Positions 42,589-54,100 of a DNA stretch of 64,000 nt are shown here, piece after piece (the first letter of the stretch is position 1; each line of letters starts with the position of its first letter). A program made the position numbers and the translations under genes. The DNA is taken from positions 27,358,556 to 27,422,555 of the forward strand of contig NC_067205.1 of NCBI RefSeq assembly GCF_026262505.1. The letters are read 5' to 3'. The notes beneath the pieces are model-generated. The model made no database searches and had not been told where the DNA came from. It was given only the letters and a program-made list of their open reading frames with translations. The stretch is from Trichomonas vaginalis G3 (Eukaryota > Parabasalia > Trichomonadida > Trichomonadidae).

Positions 42589-44310
42589 ATGACTTCCAGC
42601 TATTACCAATACACTACAGATGATAACCAATACTATTACTACAAGATTGATGATGGCTCAACTACATTCGACTTTCCCTATGAGTCAACGATTTATGACC
42701 CAGATACGTCCACTTTAGTTTATGCACCAGGAAATCCTGTTCCGCCATATGCTAAACGCGGCGGCAGGCCATTTAATGTCGAGCCGATCAAAACTGCCCA
42801 GGCGGAAGCCCCATCTAATAACGAAGTTGACCCGAAAGTCTTTAATTCAGTAGGAAATCCAACATCTCATGCTGGAAGATCAGAGCACAGAACTGGAAGA
42901 GGTCGAAAACACTCAAAACTTCACATTAATGTCCCTCCTCCTGAGCAACCAGATAGCGCTTTGACTCCTCCATCTAAAGCCAAAGCAAGATCAATATCAT
43001 TACAACCAGAAGTTAAACAAAAGCAAGCCCCACAAATACGAGTCGACGTCTTCAACAAAGAAGCAATTTTGGACGAAATAACGAAATTTCACAGAATTGA
43101 CGAAGCTTCTAAAGTAGTAAAATACAGAAAAATTGGCTTCCTCTTCAGCCGCAGGCCAATTACTACTGAAGAAATCATTCGTTTCCAAAATACTCCAATT
43201 ACAGGTCCCCTTTTGAATGAAATACCAAAGGAAATGAAAAAGGAGCCTCTAAAATGCTTCGAAGCAATATTACAATACATAGGTCTCAAAAAATCGAACG
43301 TAAATCCCTCAGATAACTTGCAGTTTTTAATTTCAACTGCATACAAGAGCGAACTTCTCAGGGATGAAATATATTTCCAGATTGTCAAGCAGACATTCGA
43401 AAATCCAAACGACGAATGCAATAAGAAGACATGGCAATTATTATTACTTTTTACCTCTCTCTTTACGTCAAATCCTAACTTATCCAAGTATATTTCTGGC
43501 CACCTTGCTTCGAGCATGACATCGAACGATCTTCCAGAACAATGTCGACCATTCGCCGAATTATCCTACCTGAGATACAAGAGCCGCATGCTTATAGGCA
43601 AGTGCGCTAAAGATCCAGGCTCTATCGGCTACATTGACATCATGAACGACCCTTTCAAGAGTTCATCATGTTTTGCATGCTCAATCCAGGAATGTCTTTG
43701 GGTTCAGCGTAATATTAAGAAAGGTCCAAACTTCCCTACGACAAGGCGATGCCTCTACGCTCCGAAAGCACAGATTCCGATTATTTTACATCTTATGGCC
43801 GAACAAATCATTGCTAAAGGTGCAAAGAACATGGAAGGCATCTTCAGAGTTCCAGGATCCGGTGCTGTCATCGAAGAATCCATCGACAGAGTTAATGTTG
43901 ACGCAGATTGCATCAAATCGATGCGACTTCACGATCTCTGCTCATTCTTCAAGCGCTGGTTCGCTTCTCTTCCTAAGAAGATCATTGACGACACGAAGTT
44001 CCAACCTTTCTTGGACATGATCAGATCCGAACAAGGAAAGAAAGAGGTAGAACCTGTTTTGAACCTTCTGGATCCATCAGACAGGATCTGCCTGCTGTAC
44101 CTCGCAGGATTCCTCAGGGAACTTTCAGAAGCACAGGGAAAGACACAAATGGGTCCTTCGAACTTGGCTTTGGTGTTCTCTCCAAACATGTTTAACATGC
44201 CTCCTGATATGAAGATGGCAAAGGACTTGCAGGTCGAAGTCCAGGGATTTATCATCAGATTGATCAACGAAGCTGACGTTTCGAATATATATCCATATAA
44301 AGAAGAATAA
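42589..44310 (+). CDS. MyTH4-RhoGAP protein, ARHGAP39/Vilse-like
   Basis: 573 residues from ATG at 42589 (MTSSYYQYTTDDNQYYYYKI); an upstream in-frame TTG is not used. The N-terminus resembles a WW-like module (YYYYKIDDGSTTFDFPYEST). A Pro-rich linker follows. A MyTH4 domain spans ~190-345 (ITGPLLNEIP, LQYIGLKKSNV, LRDEIYFQIVKQT), and a RhoGAP domain ~395-565 has the arginine finger in GIFRVPGSG and a later conserved NLALVFSPNMF. The same WW-MyTH4-RhoGAP order occurs in animal ARHGAP39/Vilse, which links microtubule or receptor signals to Rac inactivation. It should accelerate GTP hydrolysis on a Rho-family GTPase. The stop overlaps TAAA. Confidence 0.85.
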   Translation: MTSSYYQYTTDDNQYYYYKIDDGSTTFDFPYESTIYDPDTSTLVYAPGNPVPPYAKRGGRPFNVEPIKTAQAEAPSNNEVDPKVFNSVGNPTSHAGRSEHRTGRGRKHSKLHINVPPPEQPDSALTPPSKAKARSISLQPEVKQKQAPQIRVDVFNKEAILDEITKFHRIDEASKVVKYRKIGFLFSRRPITTEEIIRFQNTPITGPLLNEIPKEMKKEPLKCFEAILQYIGLKKSNVNPSDNLQFLISTAYKSELLRDEIYFQIVKQTFENPNDECNKKTWQLLLLFTSLFTSNPNLSKYISGHLASSMTSNDLPEQCRPFAELSYLRYKSRMLIGKCAKDPGSIGYIDIMNDPFKSSSCFACSIQECLWVQRNIKKGPNFPTTRRCLYAPKAQIPIILHLMAEQIIAKGAKNMEGIFRVPGSGAVIEESIDRVNVDADCIKSMRLHDLCSFFKRWFASLPKKIIDDTKFQPFLDMIRSEQGKKEVEPVLNLLDPSDRICLLYLAGFLRELSEAQGKTQMGPSNLALVFSPNMFNMPPDMKMAKDLQVEVQGFIIRLINEADVSNIYPYKEE

Positions 44311-44824
44311 AATTTGTTTTTGGATTCTTTTTTTTAAGAAAAAATAAAAAAAAGTTAAAGGTTTAGTTTAATCTAAAGTTAGTTTTTTTTATCAAAAAAA
44401 AAAACGTCATCAACTTTTTCCCCTCTCAAACAATGATTTTTTTATAAGCATATATGACTCAAAAATCGAATTATTTTTTTTCCAACCTACAGCGATCTTG
44501 GCGTCTGCACGGTTACCATAAACGTAGAAATGATATTATATTTGGTTTACTTGATTAGGAACATCATGCAATTGATTTTTCGTTTAGTAGGGCAGGGTTT
44601 TGGTTGTGGAGATTTTTAGCTGTAACTACTTAGTAATCTCATGCACATTAGAATTAATAGGATCGGCGTAGATTTACCTGTAATATAATGAGGGTAACAG
44701 CTCATATGTACAGATAGAGAAATCACTTTTCATTATTTTTGGACCTTTCAAATCAAATGGTATATATTGAAGCTCTCAATTTTAATCTCAAACTGCAGAA
44801 TATAATTGTTTGTAAAACTATTTA
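44311..44824. other. Intergenic region
   Basis: About 510 AT-rich bases with long T/A runs after the RhoGAP stop. No supported gene. Confidence 0.45.
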
Positions 44825-45838
44825 TTATGTTAAAGTAGAGAAATTTACTGCTTCAACAAATGAAGTTTTATATACTTTGTTAATAATAAAATTGATGTCT
44901 TTCAAATCTAATTCATCTTCTTTAAATTTTTTACGTGAATCCTTTTTATTTTTGTCTAAATTTGGAGGATTATAATAAAAATATGTAGCAGGGCAATAAT
45001 ATGTTGAATAATGAGATATATTGAAATCGAATGGTTGAATTGATTTAAAACTAACTGAATTATATCTTACAGTTTGAGTTACATTGTTTTCATTAAAGTA
45101 ACAATTATCAACAATATTTGGTTTTACATCAAATAAATAGTTTCCTTTATTTCCTATGAATGAACAATTTAAAAATGTAGTTGAACTACTAGAACAAGAA
45201 ATTATTGCATTATTACTTCCTGTTAATTCATTGTTTAAATAATTACATTTTGTAATATTAAATCTAGAATTGAATAGTGAACCAACTTCTGTAGATGATG
45301 TATTTGATGCTGTTGTGAAATTAATAATTCCTGTTTCTGTTGGATCTGTAATGACATATGCAGCATAAGTAGTAATTTTGTGATTAGATGTATTCATATT
45401 ACTTACTTGGATATCTCCAAAAGCATGTTCAAAAGAAGCCCAATTTCCACTGCATTCTGAAACTGAACATTCAAATGCATAACTTTTGTTGTAACTATTA
45501 GATTCAATGTAATATCCACATCCAGATTTAGTACTTTTTGAAAGTAATATACAAATATGAACTAAGACACATTCAGATTCTTTGATAAAGAATGATCCAC
45601 CATTTTCTGTGGAACTATTATTGTAAAATGTGCATGTTTCGAGTAATACTTTGCTGTTAGAATTAAGGTAAATTGCTGTTTTTTGGTAATGGAAAGAAAA
45701 TACCGCATGATGAATGTAATAATTGCCATTTCCAGATATAGTTTCGTTCTCGTTTTTATTATTAGACTCAACTGTACCGTAATATTCTGAAAAACTTCTT
45801 TGAAGTGGTATAAAGTGCTTCTGAGTGACTGATTTTGT
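44825..45838 (-). pseudogene. Right-handed beta-helix surface-type protein, second 5'-truncated copy
   Basis: One frame open for 338 codons, bounded upstream by a stop at 45839-45841, with the first Met only at 45397. It contains GNGNYYIHHAVFSFHYQK, then CTFYNNSSTENGGSFFIKES and CSFIGNKGNYLFD. It aligns along its length with the copy at 2004-2927, and both match in DNA as well (for example the shared TGTGCATGTTTCGAGTAA segments). The fold is inferred as a parallel beta helix. Loss of the start in both copies argues for a duplicated 3' fragment; alternatively a first exon is hidden. Confidence 0.5.
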
Positions 45839-46400
45839 TTAATTCGCATTTCTGAGAATTTGTTCATGTGAATAATCTTGAAATAATTGTTAAATATAGT
45901 TTAGATGTGGCTATCCAATCAATTAGATTCCGAAATTTCCAAGCCAAACTTCATCTATCGTTATGCAAAATGAGAAAAAATCTTTATTTTTGTTTCATAA
46001 AAATAATTCCTATTTTTTTAAAGATTTTTCAGAGGATTGAGTCTTAGAATATGCATGAAGATCATCATATAGACGTCATGTATCGTTAACATGAAATAAA
46101 TGTATTTTTTATTGAATTTGGTAATATCTAAAACATTTTGAAGTGATTCCGACATCACCCACACCTTAGTAATTTCATATTGCCTTAGATAACATTTAAA
46201 TACAAAATAAACATTTAAATATAAAGCAAAACAAAATAAAACATTACGACTTTCTGACATCCTCTCAATTTTTTTGGTCGGAAAAAAGTTATTATAAATC
46301 ATTATATTGTGGTTAAGATGAATCGATATTATGAGAGGATGTTAAAGCATAAGGAAATATAAAATTAACATTTAAATATCAAACAAAACAAATTAAAAAA
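45839..46400. other. Intergenic region
   Basis: About 560 AT-rich bases. A short open frame here lacks coding character. No other feature was recognised. Confidence 0.4.
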
Positions 46401-48044
46401 TTAAGCATAAGGAACCAAAGATCGGCAGTTAACAAATTTGTGTCTGCAGTAAGGACATCCAGAGTCCTGTTTGTACCATTCCAAGAAGCATTTCTTACAA
46501 ATCAAGTGTCCGCAAGGTATCAGTATTGAGTCAGCTTCTTCTTCCATGCAGATTCCGCACAGTTTGTCTGTGGACATCGGATGAGGGATAATTGCTGTTT
46601 CGTAGTCGAGGTGACAGAGAGGACACTCTCCCTTCGGAGGACAGCATTCCCTGCAGAAACAGGCATGGCCACAAGAGTCAAACAAGTTCTGTGAACAGTC
46701 CTTTCCGCATTTGAAACAACGAGGAACTGGATCTTTTTCTAGATTTTCGATTCTGATGTCATCTGTGTTTTTAACATTGTTTATCATGAAATTCCTGCCT
46801 TGTAGTATAACTTTACTATCTTTTTCTAAAGATGAATCAGTCAAATTAATTGATCCTCCAAACCTTGTCCGAATTGATGCAATTTCAGCTTTTCCGATAT
46901 CAAGATTCGATCCAATCAAATTTCCACCACAAAATACTTCAATTCCGACTTCGGTTGGTCCAATAATTTTAGAATCCGAAATATTAAACATTCCATTATC
47001 GAAAGAAGCAACACATGCATGCTTGCACCTCTTAAATATACAGTTTGTGCACTCTTCTATCTTCCCATCGCACGTTGCAAGTCCAAATCTTTCTGTACCG
47101 TCAAAAGAGCAGTTTTTAATGACCAAAGTTGATCCCCCACGACACATCACGCAACTACTTGGACTATTAACGAAGCTGCAGTTGGAAATTTCCATGTTTG
47201 AGACAATTGCCATGGAAATATGGGGATAAGTGGAATTTTCGAACGTACAATCACTGATTGTGCCATCACAATGTATAATATTGATGCAGTTACCGTCAAT
47301 GTTCCTAAATTGACAATTATGAACTTCTAAATTTGAATCATTAATAAATAATGAAGTTTGCTTTGATGATTCGTATATACAATCGCGAACAAACAACTCT
47401 GAATCGTTAAAACATGAAATTTGAGTATCATTCGAATTTCTAAATGTAGTTTTTTGAACTGTCATCGTTCCTATATTAAGAATCGATGCAAGAGTAGATG
47501 TGTCGAATATACAATCGTCAATTACGCATAAAGAGCTTTCATGATTGAATATAAAAGATTCTTGGGTACTTAAGAAGTTACAGCGAACAAATTCTGCTTT
47601 AAAGTTATTGTGGATAACAGAGAGCTTGCAATTTTTGAAAACTGTATCAACACAATTAATACTTGATAAATTTTGGGTCAAAAGTGTATATTTTGAGATA
47701 TTTTCAAATGTACACTTGCTGCAAGTAAGTAAAGATTGTAAATCTGCATCGATAATATATTCTACTTTAGTTATTTCGTTAGTAAATTTACAATTATTGA
47801 ATTCAATGATACTTTGGAATGCTTTTATATAGCCATCGTAATTCATATTGGTAAACGTGATTGTGCATCCTATTATTTGAAGGCAATTACATACAACTTT
47901 TGTATTTTCTTCGAAAATTATTTGAATTGATTTGATAAATTCAGTTTTATCTGGTAATTCAACAAGCCCTGGACCTACTCGTATTGTTTCATTAGCTGGC
48001 GTCTCTGAAATAATTTTTAATAAGTCGATTTTTTGAACATCCAT
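46401..48044 (-). CDS. Beta-helix protein with C-terminal RING finger (probable E3 ligase)
   Basis: 547 residues. From ~40 to ~425 the protein is a parallel beta helix of PbH1-type turns (CTFENISKYTLLTQ, CNFLSTQESF, CTFENSTYPHISM, CSFVNSPSSC). A first zinc-binding region at ~443-478 (CFKCGKDC, CGHACFCRECC, CPLCH) resembles a degenerate RING. A second, good C3HC4 RING lies at ~496-533 (CGICMEEEADSILIPCGHLI, CKKCFLEW, CPYCRHKF). RING fingers recruit E2 ubiquitin conjugases, and a beta helix could present substrates, as in FBXO11-type proteins. No signal peptide is seen, so it is probably cytosolic. Confidence 0.8.
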   Translation of the reverse strand: MDVQKIDLLKIISETPANETIRVGPGLVELPDKTEFIKSIQIIFEENTKVVCNCLQIIGCTITFTNMNYDGYIKAFQSIIEFNNCKFTNEITKVEYIIDADLQSLLTCSKCTFENISKYTLLTQNLSSINCVDTVFKNCKLSVIHNNFKAEFVRCNFLSTQESFIFNHESSLCVIDDCIFDTSTLASILNIGTMTVQKTTFRNSNDTQISCFNDSELFVRDCIYESSKQTSLFINDSNLEVHNCQFRNIDGNCINIIHCDGTISDCTFENSTYPHISMAIVSNMEISNCSFVNSPSSCVMCRGGSTLVIKNCSFDGTERFGLATCDGKIEECTNCIFKRCKHACVASFDNGMFNISDSKIIGPTEVGIEVFCGGNLIGSNLDIGKAEIASIRTRFGGSINLTDSSLEKDSKVILQGRNFMINNVKNTDDIRIENLEKDPVPRCFKCGKDCSQNLFDSCGHACFCRECCPPKGECPLCHLDYETAIIPHPMSTDKLCGICMEEEADSILIPCGHLICKKCFLEWYKQDSGCPYCRHKFVNCRSLVPYA

Positions 48045-48189
48045 TGAAAATTTTTAATTTTTTTTTGTCTGGCCAGATAAATTTTATCATTTTTGTTTTT
48101 TTAAATCGATTGTTGTTTATAAATACATATTGAAAATATAAATGAATAGAATAATTTTAAAAAAAAATGATAAAAAAATACAACAAAAA

Positions 48190-51100
48190 TTATTGATTTC
48201 TCAAACGTTTCTTCAAATCAGGATAATCTTTCTTGCGAATATAGTCGTATGGTGTCTTTCCAGCTTTGTCTTTTGCATCGATTTTAGCTCCTTTTACGAT
48301 TAACATGTCGCAAATTTGGAAAGCTTTGTCTTGCTGAGATGGAGAAAGATTATGCTGGTTAACTAAGATGTGGAGTGGTGTTTGGCCTTGACTATCAGTC
48401 TTGTTCATGTCAACACCAAATGTAACAAGTGATTTAACAGAATTTATTGATAATGATTTCAATGATTTCTTGAGCAACTCGAAAATTTCTTTTTCGGAAA
48501 GTGTACGAAGAGGAAATTCACTTCCGATTTCTTGATCTTGTTCAATGTATTCTGTAGCTCTTTCAAGATAAGCTGCTTTAGTGACCTTCTTGATTGATTC
48601 ATTATTTGTGATGTCGAATTCTGTTTTACCGCGAACTTTTGCGAATCTTGGTTTGTGAGATAACAAACATTTGACAATTTCTTCATTGTTCTCCTTGCAA
48701 GAGTTCAAAAGATGTGTGTATCCATGGAATAGTTTCTCATTGACATCACATCCATTTTGAATCAAGACGTCAATGATTGATGGATCGCCAATTCTCACAG
48801 CTTCTGACAAAGGCGACAAATTGTCTTTGGAAACAATGTTTAATTTAGCGCCGTGAGTGATTAACATTTGGATCTGATTGGCAGTTCCATGCTTGATGAA
48901 TTCAATGATGATGGGGTTGGAGTTACCTGATTTGGCATTTACATCTGTTCTCTTATCATTCAAGAGAACTTGCAAATGCTGATCGAACTTTCCATCATGA
49001 GAAATTGTGTAATAAATTGGAGGATCATTATATCCATCTCCGAAATTAGGATCAGCGCCTCCATTCTTCAATAACTTCTCTAAGATACGTGGTTTGCATC
49101 TTCTAATAGCATAACCTAATAATGAATATGGTTTCTTGGCCTTTCTTAATGTGACATTTGTTGGTAATCCACCTCCAATTAAGAGCATTAATATTCTTGG
49201 AGATTTGATAGCATAGAAAGCGATTGGTTCTCCTTTGTAGTTTGTCTTTGCGAATGATCTCAAAGCTGTTGGATGTCTAGATAAGAAACCAATAAACACT
49301 TCTTCTTTCTTCATCAAAAAGAATAATAATCTTGAGCTCAATCTCTTCATCGAGTGAGCATTATCCAATGGAATATCTCCAGAGTCATTTTGAAGTGAAA
49401 CATCAGCTCCTAAATCAAGAAGATACTTGATTGGAGCACTTCCTGCAGCTGTTACCCTTCTTGCTAATGCAAGATGAAGTGGAGTATCGTTTTGTGAATC
49501 TCTTTCGTTTTCGCAACCTGGAATGTAGCAAATCTTCATCATTTCAACATCGTTGTTAAGAGCTGCAACGTGGAATGGAGTTCGTCCTGCAGAGTCTCTT
49601 AACTTCAATGTAGTTTCGTTTGCAAGGCTTCTTGCTGTCTGTAAATCTCCAGCATTTACAGCGACAAAGATTGGTTCATCAGAATATCCTTCTAAGATCA
49701 AATCTCTATCCATTGTTGGAATGTTTGTTTGATCCAATTCTTCGAATTCGCTTTGGTTAAGTCTTGTAGGACTGACAGGAGGAGATTTCTCTGGAACTTT
49801 AATTTTAATAGGTGGTTTCTTCTTCTTGCTTTCTTCCTTCTTCTTTCCTTTAGTTGCTTCTTTCTTCTTTTCTTCGACTTCTGGTTTCTTTTCTGGAGGA
49901 TGTTCACCAGATTTGAACAATCCAGTCATCTTTCCAATGATGGAATTGCCAATGTTTTCATCATCTGATGAAGAGAATGATGATGTTTTCTCGTAGTTTT
50001 CGCTTGATGATCTTATTCTGACTTTGAGGTCTGGTCTATGACGTCTTGGTTTCAATAGACCACCTTCTAATTTGACATCAACTTCATGACGTTTTCCATC
50101 ATCATATAAAGCTAAATTCAAATCATTTTGACATAAAACAATGTCTTTTCCAAGCAAATTCTTATTGTAAATAACAAATGAAACAAATGGAGCAACATCA
50201 TCATAAGGAATGTTGAATGATTCTTGCCATGTTGGTGATGAATTATCTTTGATTGATTTGGTTTCGAAACTAGTTTCGCTTCCTTTGACATTTAATTTAC
50301 AGATAATAGCTAATTTCTCATCAACAACTGGTAAATTCGATACTGATAATACATCAACAATAATGAACTTCTCTTTCTTCTTTTCTTCAATTGGCTTTTC
50401 TTCTTCTTGAACTTTGATTTCTCCCTTCTCTTCCTCTTCCTTCTTTTCTTCTTTCTTTTCAACCCTTTCAGAGTCAGATGAGGATGAAGAAGAAGATTTC
50501 TTGTCCTTCTCCACGTAAACAGGAATGTCTGTAATGATTGGATCCTTTAATTGTAAATCTCTTGCAGAAACAGGTTTTTCTTCTTCTCTTATTGGGAACT
50601 CCACCTTTTCATCATAGTTAATTACGAATCTGAGGTAAATTGTACCTTTTTCACGCCTCTTGTTGAAGATTGCCTTGCTATAAAGTGTGAACTTTTCTTC
50701 ATAAATTACACCATCGCCGTATTTATCAAGTTTGATTTCTGCTGATGAGATTTTATCATCTTTATTGTTCTTATCTTTATCCCAAACAGTAACAACCAAA
50801 ACATCTTTAGTGACATCATCAATTCGGATATCAAATTGTTCGTTCCAAACAGGATTTCTGTTGTTTTCTTTGACAGTTGTCTTCTTTTCTTCAGATTTCT
50901 TTCCTGACAATGATAAAACAACATAAGGATCTGTTCCAAGGTTCAAATCAGTAATTGGAAGGTCTACTGCCTTAACAACTTCTACGTGCAAGTATTGATG
51001 TTGTTTCTCTTCCTCTTCTTCATCTTTAACTTCGATAAATTCGGGCTTTTCTTCGGTCTTTTCTTTTTCAACATCTTGCTTGATTGCTTCTTCCTTAGGA

Positions 51101-54100
51101 ACTTCCTGGGGTTTAGTTTCTTCTTGGATTTCTTCTTCTGAACTAGATGAACTTGATGATTTAACTTTTTCTTCTTCAACCTTTTGTTCAATCTTTTCTG
51201 GAATTTCTTGGATTTCTTGTATTTCTTCTTCCTCTTCTTCAATAGGACGAATTTCATTTTCAACAAATTTGTGATCAATCAGGATGTTGACCTGAAGTAT
51301 ACCAGCTTTGGTTCTAAAGCTCATTACAGTTCTCTTATGTAATTGTACATCAAGCTCGTTCTTTTGGTTGTTGAAGTATTCGGAAAGATCTAATTCAGCA
51401 TCGCCAACTTTGGAATGATTTCCATCATGATCGTAATCAAATACTTGCAAAACAAGAGTGTCATCTTGTTTGTTAGGAAGTTCGAAGTTGTATTTGTCAT
51501 TCCAAACCGGATCTTTAGAATCATGAATAACCTTGGATTGGAACTTATTCTCATGATTTCCTTTGATAAAGCAAACACAGTATGGATCACAAGACAAATC
51601 AAGATCTTTAGCTGGTAATCCAACTGCTCCAACAATATCAAGGTGAAGATAATAAGGAAGATTGTCTTCTTCATTCTGATTCTCTTCAAGATCTAAATCT
51701 CTGGATTTAACATCATTCATACCTTCGTTTTCTTCAACTTTAATCTCTTCTTCTTTAGATTCAATAGGTTCCTTCTTTTCTTCATTATCTGAAGATGATG
51801 AAGAGCTTGAAGTTGCTTTCTCTTTCTTCTTTTCTTCGTTATCTGAAGATGATAATTTCTTCGGAGATTCAGCTTTCTTATTGTCTTCATTATCAGATGA
51901 TGACTTAATGAGTTTGCTTATATCACCTTCTGAAGATGATGAAGAAACTTTTTGTGGAGGGATATCAATCTTAGAAACTGAAATATCTGGAACAATAACC
52001 TTTGGAATCTCTGGTTTTTCTTCTTCTTCCTTTGGCTCTGCTTTTTGATTCTCTATCATAAATGAACTTAAATTGGATTCATCAAGTTGAGAATCTTCAG
52101 TATAAGGAACTTTTCCTGTGATTAAAATGTTGATATTAAGTGTACCACATTTCTTCTTCCTACTAAAGAATGCATCTGAATAAAGAGTCAAGTTGACATC
52201 TTTGTGAGACTGTTCATCATTGTATTTGTGAAGAGGAATTTCAACTGAGCCAATGAAATCATCTTTACCAAGAATATCTTTGTCGTAAACCTCAATGATT
52301 AAGATGTTTCCTACAGTAATTGGAATAGTAAACTGTTCATTCCATTCAGGATTCTTGTTCTTCTTGATAACTTTAGTGAAGTATTTATCATCTTGATTCT
52401 TAACACGAACCTTGCAATATGGATCTGTGCTATTTGTAATATCTGCAGCTTTAAGATCTTTTGCATTTATGATATCCAAGTGAACTAATGGCTTCTCTTC
52501 AATAGAGAAACTATCAACTTCAATTGCTTGCTTAGTGATCTGTTGATCTTTATCATTGATTTCACTAATTATAGCTTGGAAGCTTTCTTGAGAAGGTAGT
52601 TTGGCTTCAAGAGCAGAATCATTAATTGGAATTTGAATTTCAGTGTCATTTTCGGCAAATTGGATATCTCTAGAGAACATTTGTTGTAAATCAGAAATTG
52701 AATATTCATCAATGGAAAATCGAAGAGTGATAGTACCCTGTTGTTTTTTCTTGCCAAAGAGACCTTTGCCGTAAAGACTGAATGTCTCTTCGTGGATAGA
52801 GCCGTCAATGTATGGCTTCAGCTCAAACTCGCTGCTGCAAACTTCGTCATCAACACGTCCTTCGTCACGATCATAGACTGTGACAAGAACTTTGTCGGAT
52901 GAGGCATGCAAAAGATGGATGTCGAAGTGCTCGTTCCACTCGGGATGCCTGTTGTTGTTGATGACTTTAGTCTTGCTCTCCTGGCCTTCAACACGGATGA
53001 TGACGTATGGATCGGTGCTGAGATTAGCATCTGTAGCGGGCAAATCTTTAGCACGAACAACATCGACGTGGAAGATCTTCTCTACTTCAGCGTCATTATT
53101 CTTAACTTCATCCTCTTCTTCTGAAATCAAGGATAATTGCTCTTTGTTAATAGCTTCTGCTACTAAAATCGATTGCTTATTTTCTTTCTCATCATCCGAT
53201 GAAGATGACGAGGAAGATGAAGACGACGATGATGATTTCTTAAGTTTTGTTACGGATATTATCTTAACAAGTGTTTGGTTTTCATCTGTATTAACTTTTG
53301 GCTCTTCTTTCTGAGAAATCTCAACATTCTTTTCCAGAGTTTCGTTCTTTTCTTCTGGTGGAGGTGCATCTGGAACGATGAAATTAACATTGATATTTCC
53401 AATTGGTAGATTTTGTCTATTTATATCCAAAAATTCATAATTTTGTGAATTTTTCTCATACCTTGATAAATTAATTTCTGACTCGCCAATTATTTCATCA
53501 TTTCCGGCTGTATCCTTATTGAAGACTATTAATTTTACAATTGGATTGTTATATTCGATTTCATATGCAGAAATTTCAAATGTTTCATTCCAGGCAGGAC
53601 AAGTATTATTTTCGACTACCTTTGTTTTAGCAGTCTCCTTACCTTGAATTGAAACAACGCAATAAGGATTACATGGTTTTGTATTATCGAGTGGTGAAAA
53701 GATGAGACCGTCCGAGATTGTAATCTTGAATTTCGGAGAATTGTCCACAGTATTTTTGCTATCTTTGATATCAGATTGTATTATATCTGTTGTGGTATTA
53801 ACTTGTTGCTTTTCTTGTGTAGGAGTTGGCTTGATTTCGATTTCCTTTGGTTTTTCTTCCTCTTTTTCTAATTCCTCATTGTCTTCTACATCACTATTAA
53901 ATGGAGAAGGTTCTGAAGGAACATGCGTATGAAAAATCTGAAATAAATTAATAATAGCCTGATTCGAATTCTTTTTAGCAATGTCAAGAGGTAACTCGTT
54001 TTTAACGTTTTTATGTGATTTTGCATTATGCTCCAATAGGTATTGAGTCATGTCGTAGTCGTTATTTCTGACTGAAATATGTAATGCTGTTTCTTTTCTC

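Noticed and set aside
46018-46302. 94-codon open frame between the beta-helix copy and the RING gene
   Set aside because: No coding character or recognisable domain; AT-rich intergenic sequence.
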